NCBI GenBank assembly: GCA_028292545.1
Contig: JAQGMC010000024.1
Span: forward strand, 1 to 60,397
Direction of reading: 5' to 3'
DNA length: 60,397 nucleotides
DNA from: Paucimonas sp.
Lineage (GTDB): Bacteria; Pseudomonadota; Gammaproteobacteria; Burkholderiales; Burkholderiaceae_D
Shown: piece by piece, positions 21,637 to 29,372 of the stretch
How the letters are laid out: each line of letters starts with the position of its first letter
Numbering within the stretch: the first letter of the stretch is position 1
Translations under genes and position numbers: made by a program
The notes under the pieces: model-generated
Database searches by the model: none
What the model was told of the DNA's origin: nothing
What the model saw: only the letters and a program-made list of their open reading frames with translations

Positions 21637-22002
21637 TCAGCCGAGGGCCGCGATCTTGGTCAGCAATTCTTGCGGATCGACGGGCTTGACGATGTAGTCG
21701 CGCGCGCCCTGGCGCAAGCCCCAGATGCGGTCGGTCTCCTGGCCTTTGCTGGTGCAGATAATGACCGGCACGTCCTGGCTTTCCGGATCGCGTGAGATTG
21801 CACGCGTGACCTGGAAACCGTTCTGGCCCGGCATCACGATATCCATCAGGATCAGCTGCGGCTTGTCGGCCTTGATCTTTTGCAGCGCTTCTTCGCCGTT
21901 TTCAGCGGTCGACACGGAGAAACCGTTTTTGATCAGGATGTCCGAAAGGAAGTAGCGTTCGGTGGGCGAGTCGTCGACGACGAGGATCTTCTGGATTGAC
22001 AT
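21637..22002 (-). CDS. pilH: Twitching motility response regulator PilH
   Basis: A stand-alone CheY-like receiver of 121 residues. The acidic pocket (Asp10, Asp11), phosphoacceptor Asp54 in LMDIVMPG, and the Lys in YIVKPVDP are all present; there is no output domain. In the Pseudomonas Chp system PilH lowers signalling or promotes pilus retraction. ATG at 22000-22002. It lies 18 bp downstream of pilG. Confidence 0.94.
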   Translation of the reverse strand: MSIQKILVVDDSPTERYFLSDILIKNGFSVSTAENGEEALQKIKADKPQLILMDIVMPGQNGFQVTRAISRDPESQDVPVIICTSKGQETDRIWGLRQGARDYIVKPVDPQELLTKIAALG

Positions 22003-22020
22003 GCTTATACCTTGGTTGGT

Positions 22021-22422
22021 CTAGCGGGACATTTCGACAGCGGTGTATGCCCGCACGGTCTTCAACAGGCTGTCCTTGGTAAATGGTTTGGTGAGATAGG
22101 CGTTGGAACCGACCATGGCGCCGCGGGCGCGATCGAACAGGCCATCTTTCGAGGACAGCATGACCACTGGCGTGTCATGGAAGCGCGCGCTTTTCTTGAT
22201 CAGCGCGCAAGTCTGGTAGCCATCGAGGCGCGGCATCAGGATGTCGCAAAAGATCAGGGCCGGACGATGGTCGCTCATTTTTGCGAGCGCATCGAAGCCA
22301 TCATCGGCGAGTACGACGTGGTAACCGGCCTGGCCAAGGAAAATCTCGGCAGAGCGCCGTATGGTGCTGCTGTCGTCTATCACCATGATCTTCAGGCCAG
22401 TGGGCTCTGTTACAGTCGTCAT
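22021..22422 (-). CDS. pilG: Twitching motility response regulator PilG
   Basis: A CheY-like receiver of 133 residues with Asp16/Asp17, phosphoacceptor Asp60 in FCDILMPRLDGY, and the Lys in YLTKPFTKD. In Pseudomonas it promotes pilus extension and cAMP synthesis downstream of ChpA. ATG at 22420-22422 (MTTVTEPTGLKIMVIDDSST) is preferred over an upstream 17-codon extension, which matches nothing in the family and would overlap the promoter at 22451-22480. First gene of the Chp operon. Confidence 0.93.
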   Translation of the reverse strand: MTTVTEPTGLKIMVIDDSSTIRRSAEIFLGQAGYHVVLADDGFDALAKMSDHRPALIFCDILMPRLDGYQTCALIKKSARFHDTPVVMLSSKDGLFDRARGAMVGSNAYLTKPFTKDSLLKTVRAYTAVEMSR

Positions 22423-22450
22423 TGCGGCTTCCGGGTAAATTCCGTTGCCC

Positions 22451-22480
22451 AATATACGGCCCAACTGTGACAAAAAGCAA
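22451..22480 (-). promoter_or_regulatory. Promoter of the pilGHIJ-chpA operon
   Basis: On the minus strand TTGCTT (22475-22480) and TATATT (22451-22456) are 18 bp apart, close to the sigma-70 pattern. The predicted start is about 20 bp before the pilG ATG. Sequence-based inference. Confidence 0.55.
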
Positions 22481-22691
22481 GATTCACCGGGACAAGATAG
22501 GCGAGGCGTTTTCAGCTCGTCGCATTTTCGCGAAGTTCGTGCTTTATCGATAATGCAAGTTGAGCAAGATCAATGCGCGCTGGTCGAACAACGGATGGAG
22601 CATGAAGGCGGGGACGGTGCTGCCACCTACTTCAAGGGCGAAAGGGGAGGAAGCTGTCACGCTCCTGCATAGTCCGTGGAAGCTACGGTAT

Positions 22692-22731
22692 CCCCTCCCT
22701 TTCAAAGGGAGGGTTAGCGTGGGGATGGGGT
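22692..22731 (+). repeat. GC-rich intergenic repeat, copy 1
   Basis: About 40 bp: a small palindrome CCCTCCCTTTCAAAGGGAGG followed by GGGGATGGGGT. It matches copy 2 (22788-22827) in inverted orientation with few differences. Elements of this type are often dispersed between genes in betaproteobacteria; only copies within this window can be seen here. Confidence 0.75.
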
Positions 22732-22787
22732 CAACGCACGTTCGCAGATTCGCTTGTGCGTCGGTTCCGACTTACCGTTAGGTGCCA

Positions 22788-22827
22788 ACCCCATCCCCAC
22801 CCCCGCCCTCCCCTTGAAAGGGAGGGA
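22788..22827 (-). repeat. GC-rich intergenic repeat, copy 2 (inverted)
   Basis: Near-exact reverse complement of the 22692-22731 copy, 56 bp away. Transcribed RNA could fold the two copies into one long stem. A 9-bp direct repeat, CTGCATAGT, flanks the pair at 22665-22673 and 22841-22849. Confidence 0.75.
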
Positions 22828-22918
22828 GTGTCCGAGGGTACTGCATAGTTAAGCGATGCCCCGGCACCCCCTCCCTCTTAAGGAAAGGCAGAGGCTCAGC
22901 CTGGGGATGCGCTTCGCA

Positions 22919-22938
22919 CCTCGCAAGAGCTTGCGAGG
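22919..22938. terminator. Palindrome just after the rubredoxin gene
   Basis: Perfect arms CCTCGCAAG and CTTGCGAGG separated by 2 bp, 10 bp beyond the rubredoxin stop. It may end that transcript, although no T-run follows. Confidence 0.45.
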
Positions 22939-22948
22939 TCGTGATCAA

Positions 22949-23140
22949 TCACACTGCAACCATTTCAAAATCTTCCTTGCGTGCGCCGCATTCAGGGCAA
23001 GTCCAGTTCATTGGCACGTCTTCCCAGCGCGTTCCCGGTGCGATGCCTTCATCCGGCAAGCCGGCTGCCTCATCATAAATCCAGCCGCAAATAAGGCACA
23101 TCCAAGTCTTGTACTCGGTGTTGGTTTCGCTAGCGCTCAC
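22949..23140 (-). CDS. Rubredoxin
   Basis: A small iron electron carrier. Four cysteines form the Fe site: CLIC (15, 18) and CPEC (48, 51), with the usual GWIYDEAAG and PGTRWEDVP between them. The start is best set at GTG 23138-23140, giving 63 residues, because AAGGGACGG lies just upstream; TTG at 23156-23158 would add six residues but has no ribosome site. Its redox partner is not in the window. The gene is divergent from thiD with almost no spacer, so the two promoters overlap. Confidence 0.92.
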   Translation of the reverse strand: MSASETNTEYKTWMCLICGWIYDEAAGLPDEGIAPGTRWEDVPMNWTCPECGARKEDFEMVAV

Positions 23141-23172
23141 GACGTCCCGTCCCTTCAAGGTTAAAATGCAAA

Positions 23173-24060
23173 GTGTCGTATCTTAATGCAGCCTCCGTGC
23201 AAAACCAAACTTCGCCGCTAGTACTCGCCTTCGGGCCTTCCGATCCGGCGGGCATCACCGGCATCCAGTCCGACCTCGCCTCCTTCGCTGCGATGGGTTG
23301 CCACGGCCTGTCGGTCGTCACTGCCCTCCTGATCGGCGACACCACCGGCATCGAGGACGTGCAGGATGTCGAAGCCGACTGGGTCGCAGACCAGGCCCGT
23401 GTCTTGCTGGAAGACATGCAGGTTGCCGCCTTCAAAGTGAGCTATCCGGGCGGCCTGGAAAGCATTGCCGCGATTGCTGAAATTGTCTCCGACTATCCCG
23501 ACATTCCGCTGGTGCTCGATCCCTTCCTGACTTCCATGCCGGAAGCGGCCGAAGACGGCGAAGAAATGCTGATTGCCACCCGCGAATTGCTGGTGCCGCA
23601 AGCCACCTTGCTATTGTTGTCCGCAGTCGAACTGGTGCGCTTTGCCGAAACCTGGCGCGAACCATCAGCCACGCGCACGCTGGCCGAGGATGCTGCCGAT
23701 ATCATCGAGCAGGGTTGCCAGTATGTTTTTGTCACTGGCGTGACTGGTGCTGGTGTGGGTGCGGGTGGAATCGCGGGCGCCGCCGGCGGCGCCCAGGAAG
23801 TGATGAACGTACTCTTTTCCGACGAAGGCGCGGTGCGCGAAGACAGGTGGCAGCGCCAGCCCGGCTCGTTCGCCGGCGCCGGCGGCACGCTGTCGGCGAC
23901 CATCGCGGCGCTCCTGGGCAATGGGGTGGAAGTGCCGCAGGCAGTGGCCGAAGCGCAGGAATTTACCGTTGCTGCCCTGGCCCACGCCCAGCGCCTGGGC
24001 ATGGGCAAGTTGGTGCCGGACCGCCATTTCTGGGCCCGCGACACGGAAGACGACACCTGA
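23173..24060 (+). CDS. thiD: Hydroxymethylpyrimidine/phosphomethylpyrimidine kinase
   Basis: Phosphorylates HMP and HMP-P in thiamine synthesis. Ribokinase-like fold of about 295 residues: [16 protein letters not shown] at the substrate end, LGCHG-like [18 protein letters not shown], and the C-terminal [14 protein letters not shown] anion-hole region. It belongs to the shorter-motif betaproteobacterial ThiD group. The start is uncertain: GTG at 23173 or GTG at 23197, neither with a clear ribosome site. It lies upstream of hemL on the same strand. Confidence 0.88.
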   Translation: MSYLNAASVQNQTSPLVLAFGPSDPAGITGIQSDLASFAAMGCHGLSVVTALLIGDTTGIEDVQDVEADWVADQARVLLEDMQVAAFKVSYPGGLESIAAIAEIVSDYPDIPLVLDPFLTSMPEAAEDGEEMLIATRELLVPQATLLLLSAVELVRFAETWREPSATRTLAEDAADIIEQGCQYVFVTGVTGAGVGAGGIAGAAGGAQEVMNVLFSDEGAVREDRWQRQPGSFAGAGGTLSATIAALLGNGVEVPQAVAEAQEFTVAALAHAQRLGMGKLVPDRHFWARDTEDDT

Positions 24061-24137
24061 ACACCCTCACCTGTATGCGGCGCCTGGCAGCACCCGGGCG
24101 CCATGACGGGCCACGACTCCACTTACCGATCCCAAGC

Positions 24138-25430
24138 ATGAATGCGTCCACACCTTCATTGAACGACCAGTTATTTGCCCGCGCCCAGGCCAGCACCCCA
24201 GGCGGCGTCAATTCACCAGTGCGGGCCTTCCGCTCGGTGGGCGGCACGCCGCGCTTCATCACCCATGCAGAAGGGCCCTGGTTCTGGGATGCGGATGGCC
24301 GCCGCTATATCGACTACATCGGCTCCTGGGGCCCGGCCATCGTCGGCCATGCCCATCCTGAAGTCGTCAGCGCCGTGCAGCTGGCGGCGGCACGCGGCCT
24401 GTCCTTCGGCGCGCCCACCGAAGCGGAAATAGAGATGGCGGAAGAAATCTGCCGCCTCGTCCCTTCGGTCGAACAAGTGCGCCTGGTATCCAGCGGCACG
24501 GAAGCGGCAATGAGCGCGCTGCGCCTGGCGCGTGGCGCAACGGGACGCGACCTGATCGTGAAATTTGAAGGTTGCTATCACGGCCATGCCGACTCCTTGC
24601 TGGTAAAGGCCGGCAGCGGCTTGCTCACCTTCGGCAACCCGACTTCGGCCGGCGTGCCGGCTGACTTTGCGGCGCACACGATGGTGCTGGACTATAACGA
24701 TGCGCAGCAGCTCGAAGACGCGTTTGCGAAAATGGGCGACCGGATCGCCTGCGTCATCGTCGAACCTGTAGCCGGCAACATGAACCTGCTGCCCGCTACA
24801 GCCGAATTCCTGCAGGCGATGCGACGCCTGTGCACAGCGCATGGCGCGGTGCTGATATTCGATGAAGTGATGTCGGGATTCCGGGTTGCCCTGGGCGGCG
24901 CCCAGGCGCTGTACGACATACGGCCGGACCTGACTGTGCTGGGCAAAGTGATTGGCGGCGGCTTGCCGGTGGCCGCCTTTGGCGGTCGGCGCGACCTGAT
25001 GCAACACCTGGCGCCGCTCGGTGGCGTCTACCAGGCTGGCACGCTATCGGGCAATCCGGTGGCCGTGGCGGCCGGCATGGCGACGCTGAAGCTGGTGTGC
25101 CAGCCCGGCTTCTATGAAGCACTGGGTGCGACCGCGCAAAGGCTGGTGCAGGGCCTGCAACAGGCGGCCAGGGATGCAGGCCTGGCCTTCTGCGCCAACG
25201 CGGTCGGCGGCATGTTCGGCTTGTATTTCGCCGAACAAGTCCCAGCCGATTTCAAGCAGATGATGGCGTGCGACAAAAACCGCTTCAATGCTTTCTTCCA
25301 CGCGATGCTGGATGAAGGCGTGTATCTCGCCCCTTCTGCATTCGAAGCCGGTTTCGTGTCGGCTGCGCACAGCAACGAAGTGGTCGACCAGACCATCGCC
25401 GCCGCCCGGCGCGCCTTCGCCAAGGCTTGA
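24138..25430 (+). CDS. hemL: Glutamate-1-semialdehyde 2,1-aminomutase
   Basis: A PLP enzyme that turns glutamate-1-semialdehyde into 5-aminolevulinate for haem synthesis (C5 pathway). The 430 residues contain [29 protein letters not shown] for PLP phosphate binding, FDEVMSGFR, and the Schiff-base Lys270 in [14 protein letters not shown] at 24138 matches the family start. It is 77 bp after thiD and probably co-transcribed; rubredoxin-thiD-hemL is a recurrent arrangement in this family. Confidence 0.96.
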   Translation: MNASTPSLNDQLFARAQASTPGGVNSPVRAFRSVGGTPRFITHAEGPWFWDADGRRYIDYIGSWGPAIVGHAHPEVVSAVQLAAARGLSFGAPTEAEIEMAEEICRLVPSVEQVRLVSSGTEAAMSALRLARGATGRDLIVKFEGCYHGHADSLLVKAGSGLLTFGNPTSAGVPADFAAHTMVLDYNDAQQLEDAFAKMGDRIACVIVEPVAGNMNLLPATAEFLQAMRRLCTAHGAVLIFDEVMSGFRVALGGAQALYDIRPDLTVLGKVIGGGLPVAAFGGRRDLMQHLAPLGGVYQAGTLSGNPVAVAAGMATLKLVCQPGFYEALGATAQRLVQGLQQAARDAGLAFCANAVGGMFGLYFAEQVPADFKQMMACDKNRFNAFFHAMLDEGVYLAPSAFEAGFVSAAHSNEVVDQTIAAARRAFAKA

Positions 25431-25485
25431 CCGGCAACGCGGTCAAGCCCTGCGCCTTGCGCGGCGCCGGCCGCAGGCCAGCGCC

Positions 25486-26451
25486 TTATTTCAGCCAGCC
25501 ACGCTTGCGGAAATACCAGAAGGGCGCGACCGCGCTTCCCACCATCAGCAGCAGGGCGAATGGATAGCCCAGGCTCCAGTCGAGTTCGGGCAGCCACTTG
25601 AAGTTCATGCCGTAGATGCTGGCAATCAGGGTCGGCGGCAGGAAGGCCACTGAAGCCACCGAAAAGATCTTGATGATCTTGTTCTGGTTGATGTTGATGA
25701 AGCCAACGGTGGCATCCATCAGGAAGTTGATTTTCTCGAACAGGAAGGCGGTGTGGCCGTCGAGCGATTCAATGTCGCGCAGGATCTGGCGCGCTTCCTC
25801 GAACTGGTCGGCGTTGAGCAGGCGGCCGCGCATCAGGAAGCTGACTGCGCGCCGCGTATCCATCATGTTGCGGCGGATGCGGCCATTCAAGTCTTCTTCC
25901 TGGGCCATGGCCGACAGCGACTCGGCCGCATCCTGGTCAGTGAATTCCTTTTGCAGCACGCTGCGGCTGACTTCTTCCAGGTTCTGGTAAATGCCTTCGA
26001 GCGCATCGGCCGAATATTCAGCGTCGGTGGCGTACAAGTCCAGCAAGACATCCTTGTAATCCGCAATCGATCCCGGGCGTGAACGGGCACGCATGCGCAC
26101 CAGGCGGAACACGGGCAAGTCGTCGGTATGGACCGAGAACAGCATATTGCGCGCCAGTATGAAAGCCACCGTCACGACCCGCGCCGGGCCATCGTCGTCA
26201 TCAAGCAGGAAATCGGTGCGCAGGTGCAGGTCGCCGTTCTCGGCTTCGTAGTAACGGGCCGAGGCTTCGATGTCCTTGACTTCATCCTCGTCGGGCAGGG
26301 TGATGCCATAGGCGCTTTTCACCCAGCCGCGCTCTTCGTCGTTCGGATCGGTCAGGTCGACCCACACCGGCGATATCGAATCCAGGTCTTCCCGGCGGTC
26401 GATATTCACCTGCGACAGGCGCCCTCCTTGCAGGACGAAGACATTGATCAT
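25486..26451 (-). CDS. corA: CorA family magnesium/cobalt transporter
   Basis: A pentameric Mg2+ (also Co2+, Ni2+) channel of the inner membrane. The 321-residue chain has a long acidic cytoplasmic domain, the stalk helix, TM1 ending in the selectivity motif YGMNF (GMN 281-283), a short periplasmic loop and TM2, then a basic C-terminus (YFRKRGWLK). ATG at 26449-26451 is supported by GGGGAGAG seven bases upstream. It is preceded by a promoter at 26688-26716 and a hairpin-rich leader of about 230 nt. Confidence 0.95.
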   Translation of the reverse strand: MINVFVLQGGRLSQVNIDRREDLDSISPVWVDLTDPNDEERGWVKSAYGITLPDEDEVKDIEASARYYEAENGDLHLRTDFLLDDDDGPARVVTVAFILARNMLFSVHTDDLPVFRLVRMRARSRPGSIADYKDVLLDLYATDAEYSADALEGIYQNLEEVSRSVLQKEFTDQDAAESLSAMAQEEDLNGRIRRNMMDTRRAVSFLMRGRLLNADQFEEARQILRDIESLDGHTAFLFEKINFLMDATVGFININQNKIIKIFSVASVAFLPPTLIASIYGMNFKWLPELDWSLGYPFALLLMVGSAVAPFWYFRKRGWLK

Positions 26452-26681
26452 CTGCTCTCCCCAGGCGCAGCCAAGGCTGCGCCACATGCCCGCGCGCGTC
26501 GCGCAGCGCGGGTCGAATGATTTTGAAGGGACGCGGCCCGGTCAGGCCTTTGCGCGCCGCCCACCATTTGTCGGCGAGCAGCGCAATGGAAGGAACCAGC
26601 GCTTGCCCGCCTGTCAGCCGTCCGTTGACGGCGCGGTACTTGACGAGGGACTACCCAAGACGGGTCTCCGGAAACGAAAAC
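26452..26681 (-). promoter_or_regulatory. Structured corA mRNA leader (candidate cis-acting RNA)
   Basis: If transcription starts near 26681, corA has a leader of about 230 nt with four perfect-stem hairpins: 26653-26665 (ACCC/GGGT), 26617-26632 (GCCGTC/GACGGC with a 4-base loop), 26489-26512 (CCCGCGC/GCGCGGG) and 26464-26483 (GGCGCAGCC/GGCTGCGCC). The last abuts the Shine-Dalgarno at 26455-26462, so its folding could affect ribosome access. Family membership is unassigned. Alternatively the last two hairpins end the mtgA transcript, but no T-run follows. Confidence 0.5.
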
Positions 26682-26687
26682 AGCGCA

Positions 26688-26716
26688 AGTGTACTGACAA
26701 GGCAAGGCGCAAGCAA
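26688..26716 (-). promoter_or_regulatory. Promoter of corA
   Basis: On the minus strand TTGCTT (26711-26716) and TACACT (26688-26693) are exactly 17 bp apart. This places corA under its own promoter, apart from the mtgA transcript. Confidence 0.55.
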
Positions 26717-26755
26717 GCCGCGAACAGCGCGGCGCCGCATGCGGCAAGCGCGTCA

Positions 26756-27451
26756 TCAAGGCAGTTCGGCCGCTTGCATGCGGCGCAGGATCAGCGCGGT
26801 GCGGCGCGCCAGGTAAGCCGAGCCCTGGTTGCGGTCGAAAAAGCGCGGGCGCGGCAGCATGACGGCCAGCCTGGCTGCCTGTTCCGGATTCAGTTGCGCC
26901 GCCGATATGCCGTAGTAATGACGCGCACCAGCCTCTGCCCCAAAGACGCCGTTGCCCAGTTCGACCACGTTCAGGTAGATCTCGAAAATCCTTTCCTTGT
27001 CCATCCAGAATTCGAGCATGTACGTGATCGCCAGTTCCTGCGCCTTGCGGATGTAGCTGCGGTCGCCCGACAGGAACAGGTTCTTCGCCAGTTGCTGGGT
27101 GATGGTGGAGCCGCCCGATACCACGCGCCCTTTGCGGGTGTTCTTGGACCAGGCTTTTTGCATGGCTTCCCAGTCCACGCCTTCGTGGCCGGAAAAATTG
27201 GCGTCTTCGGAGGCAATCACCGCCCGTTTCAAGTGCACCGAGATGCGCTCATACGGCACCCATTGGTGCTGCAGGCGGGCTTTCGGATTTTTTTGCTGCA
27301 GTACTTGCAGCTGGCGGTCCATGAAGCTGGTGCTGGAAGGATTGTGGTCGACCCACCAGCCGATCTGGGCAAAATAGTAAAGCTGCACCAGGAACACGAG
27401 CCCAAAGGCGGCAACGAACAACAGCAGTAATAGTTTGCGAAGTATTTTCAT
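26756..27451 (-). CDS. mtgA: Monofunctional peptidoglycan transglycosylase
   Basis: Polymerises lipid II into glycan strands without a transpeptidase domain. The 231-residue GT51 enzyme has one N-terminal membrane anchor (about 6-28), the catalytic-Glu motif [11 protein letters not shown] (Glu82), [15 protein letters not shown], and the RKAQE...[24 protein letters not shown] block. ATG at 27449-27451. The 91-bp gap to aroE contains four copies of a 14-bp repeat (27469-27524) bearing ribosome-site-like sequence. Confidence 0.95.
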   Translation of the reverse strand: MKILRKLLLLLFVAAFGLVFLVQLYYFAQIGWWVDHNPSSTSFMDRQLQVLQQKNPKARLQHQWVPYERISVHLKRAVIASEDANFSGHEGVDWEAMQKAWSKNTRKGRVVSGGSTITQQLAKNLFLSGDRSYIRKAQELAITYMLEFWMDKERIFEIYLNVVELGNGVFGAEAGARHYYGISAAQLNPEQAARLAVMLPRPRFFDRNQGSAYLARRTALILRRMQAAELP

Positions 27452-27468
27452 TTTTATTGGCCCCGCGC

Positions 27469-27524
27469 CTGTCCCCTTGCCGCTGTCCCCTTGCCGCTGT
27501 CCCCTTGCCGCTGTCCCCTTGCCG
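27469..27524. repeat. 14-bp tandem repeat, four perfect copies
   Basis: Four identical 14-bp units (minus strand CGGCAAGGGGACAG) fill the aroE-mtgA spacer, ending 17 bp before the mtgA ATG. Each unit carries AAGGGGA, which resembles a Shine-Dalgarno sequence. The unit length is not a multiple of three and lies outside coding sequence, so copy number could change freely. Confidence 0.92.
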
Positions 27525-27542
27525 TTATCCCCGCCTCGTCCT

Positions 27543-28373
27543 TTAGCCTCGCATCGTCTCCAGCAGCTGCGCCGTTGGTGGCCGGATGCCGCGCCAGGCG
27601 AGGAAGGATTCCGCCGCCTGCTCGACCAGCATGCCCAGGCCGTCGCGTGCTTGCGCGCCACACTGCATGGCGAATTGCATGAAGACGGTGGGCTGGGCGC
27701 CGTACATCATGTCATAGGCAAATGCGCGCGGGGCAAAGCAACCCGCAGCCAGCGGCGGCAATTGCGCATCCAGGCTCGCTGATGTCGCGTTGATCAGCAC
27801 ATCGAACTGGCCGCGCAAGTCTTCATAAGCCATGCCTTCGAGTTCGCAAGCACCGCGCTGCGGCCCGAAAGCGGCTGCCAATTCATGCGCGCGCGAGGCA
27901 GTGCGGTTGACGAGGAATAATTGCGCGGGCTGTTCCCGCAGCAGCGGCAGCAGCACGCCGCGCGCAGCCCCGCCCGCGCCCAGCAACAGGATGCGCCGCC
28001 CGGCCAGCGCCACCCCGGCATTGCGCACGATGTCCGTCACCAGGCCGGCGCCATCGGTGTTGTCGCCAACGATGCGGCCATCCCTGAAAATGAGGGTATT
28101 GACCGCGCCGGCTGCTGCCGCGCGCGGCAGCAATTCATCAGCCAGCGCATGCGCTTCAAGCTTGAAGGGCACGGTGATGTTGGCGCCAGCGCCGCCGGCT
28201 TGCATGAAGTCGCGCACGGTGGCGGCAAAGCCATCCAGCGGCGCCAGCAGCCTTTCATAGGTCAGCGCTTGCCCGGTCTGGGCGGCGAACCAGGCATGAA
28301 TGGCGGGCGATTTGCTATGCGAAACCGGATTGCCGATCACGGCATAGCGGGCGGGAGCGGGCTGCGCCATCAT
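27543..28373 (-). CDS. aroE: Shikimate dehydrogenase (NADP+)
   Basis: Reduces 3-dehydroshikimate to shikimate in aromatic amino acid synthesis. The 276 residues show the substrate site [12 protein letters not shown], the NITVPFK block with the catalytic Lys, NTDGAG, and the NADP fold GAGGAARG with NRTASRA. The start is ATG at 28371-28373 or the adjacent ATG; the tonB stop lies inside this ATGATG, so translation is coupled. It sits between tonB and mtgA. Confidence 0.95.
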   Translation of the reverse strand: MMAQPAPARYAVIGNPVSHSKSPAIHAWFAAQTGQALTYERLLAPLDGFAATVRDFMQAGGAGANITVPFKLEAHALADELLPRAAAAGAVNTLIFRDGRIVGDNTDGAGLVTDIVRNAGVALAGRRILLLGAGGAARGVLLPLLREQPAQLFLVNRTASRAHELAAAFGPQRGACELEGMAYEDLRGQFDVLINATSASLDAQLPPLAAGCFAPRAFAYDMMYGAQPTVFMQFAMQCGAQARDGLGMLVEQAAESFLAWRGIRPPTAQLLETMRG

Positions 28374-29257
28374 CCGCCTCGCAATTGCGCTTCCAGCGCA
28401 TCTTCGCGCGTGAACTTGAAGCGCGTAATAACTTCCCACACATCGTCCTTGCCGGAGCTGCGCATGTTGGCCGGGAAGCGACCGAAAGGCGCGGCGCGGC
28501 GCACGATGCGCAGCGCCGCATTGTCAAGGGCGGCCAGGCCGGAGCTGCGCTCGACCCGCGGCCCGCCCTCTTTTTCATAGATGCTGCCGTCCTGGTAGAT
28601 CGGTATGTAGACCACCAGTTCGCCATACAGCTTGCGGCCATTCTCTTGGGGGAAATTGAGCGTGCCTATGCTTTCCAGCTTGCGCTGCAAGCCGTTGTAA
28701 TACATGGCGTAACCGACTTCGCGCGTGCTGGGCGTGATCTGGGTTTTCTTCGGGCGCTGGTTGTAGTCTTCAATGTTGCGCGCAATTTCCGCTTCCATGC
28801 GTGCGACGGCGCGGGCGCTGTCGTAGCGGTCATTGCCGTCAGGCGCGGGCGCTGTTTCGGGCGGCTTTTCGCGCTCGGCCGGCGGCGTGGTGCGCCGTTC
28901 TGTCTTTTTAGCCTGCGCCAGGATGCGCTGTTGCTGCTCTTCGAGTTCGGCAATGCGGCGCCGCGCGGCTTTCAGGCTGTCGCCATGCGCATGCTGGCGC
29001 AAGTCGGGCAGCGGCGACTTGGCGCGGCCGGCATCGGCATTGCCGCCGCCATCCAGGTTGGCCTGGGCCAGTGCCTGCGCCTTGACCGGCTTGCTGTCGT
29101 GCTTGGCGTTGACAAGCACTACCTCCAGGCCCGGGTCGGTCGGCTTGAAGCGCAGGGCTTCCGGCGGCGCAAAACGGATAGCGAGCAGGGCCCCATGCAC
29201 CAGCAGCGAAACGCCGATGGCTATCGAGATCGTGGGATTTTTGGCAATGTACTTCAA
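28370..29257 (-). CDS. TonB family energy transducer
   Basis: A 295-residue TonB-like protein: an N-terminal membrane segment (about 8-27), a charged, Gln/Glu-rich coiled-coil region (about 95-125) including [14 protein letters not shown], a Pro-rich stretch, and a C-terminal TonB domain (about 195-290) with [18 protein letters not shown]. ExbB and ExbD genes are not adjacent. It could be a specialised transducer rather than the main siderophore TonB. It overlaps aroE and lies 115 bp after the RNB-domain gene. Confidence 0.82.
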   Translation of the reverse strand: MKYIAKNPTISIAIGVSLLVHGALLAIRFAPPEALRFKPTDPGLEVVLVNAKHDSKPVKAQALAQANLDGGGNADAGRAKSPLPDLRQHAHGDSLKAARRRIAELEEQQQRILAQAKKTERRTTPPAEREKPPETAPAPDGNDRYDSARAVARMEAEIARNIEDYNQRPKKTQITPSTREVGYAMYYNGLQRKLESIGTLNFPQENGRKLYGELVVYIPIYQDGSIYEKEGGPRVERSSGLAALDNAALRIVRRAAPFGRFPANMRSSGKDDVWEVITRFKFTREDALEAQLRGG

Positions 29258-29372
29258 TGGGCAAGCCTTCCGGGAGCGTAGCGAATTTTACGACAGCCTC
29301 CCCCGCTTTCCTACGATGACGCTTGGCCAACGTATCGGCCGCGCCACTGGGTTGGTGCGGCGCGGCGGCCGT

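Larger units (their letters stand above)
22481..22948. other. Gene-free region before the rubredoxin gene
   Basis: About 470 bp with no supported gene. It holds an inverted pair of a GC-rich repeat (22692-22731 and 22788-22827), a degenerate third copy near 22866-22908, and a 20-bp palindrome at 22919-22938. Short open frames here have no recognisable product. Confidence 0.7.

Noticed and set aside
22641..22830. CRISPR array or insertion sequence in the repeat region
   Set aside because: Only two inverted copies, no regular spacers, no transposase and no good terminal inverted repeats.
26452..26681. Assigning the corA leader to the M-box or yybP-ykoY riboswitch class
   Set aside because: Some short motifs such as GTCAAC occur, but the required conserved core could not be matched by eye, so it is reported only as an unassigned structured leader.
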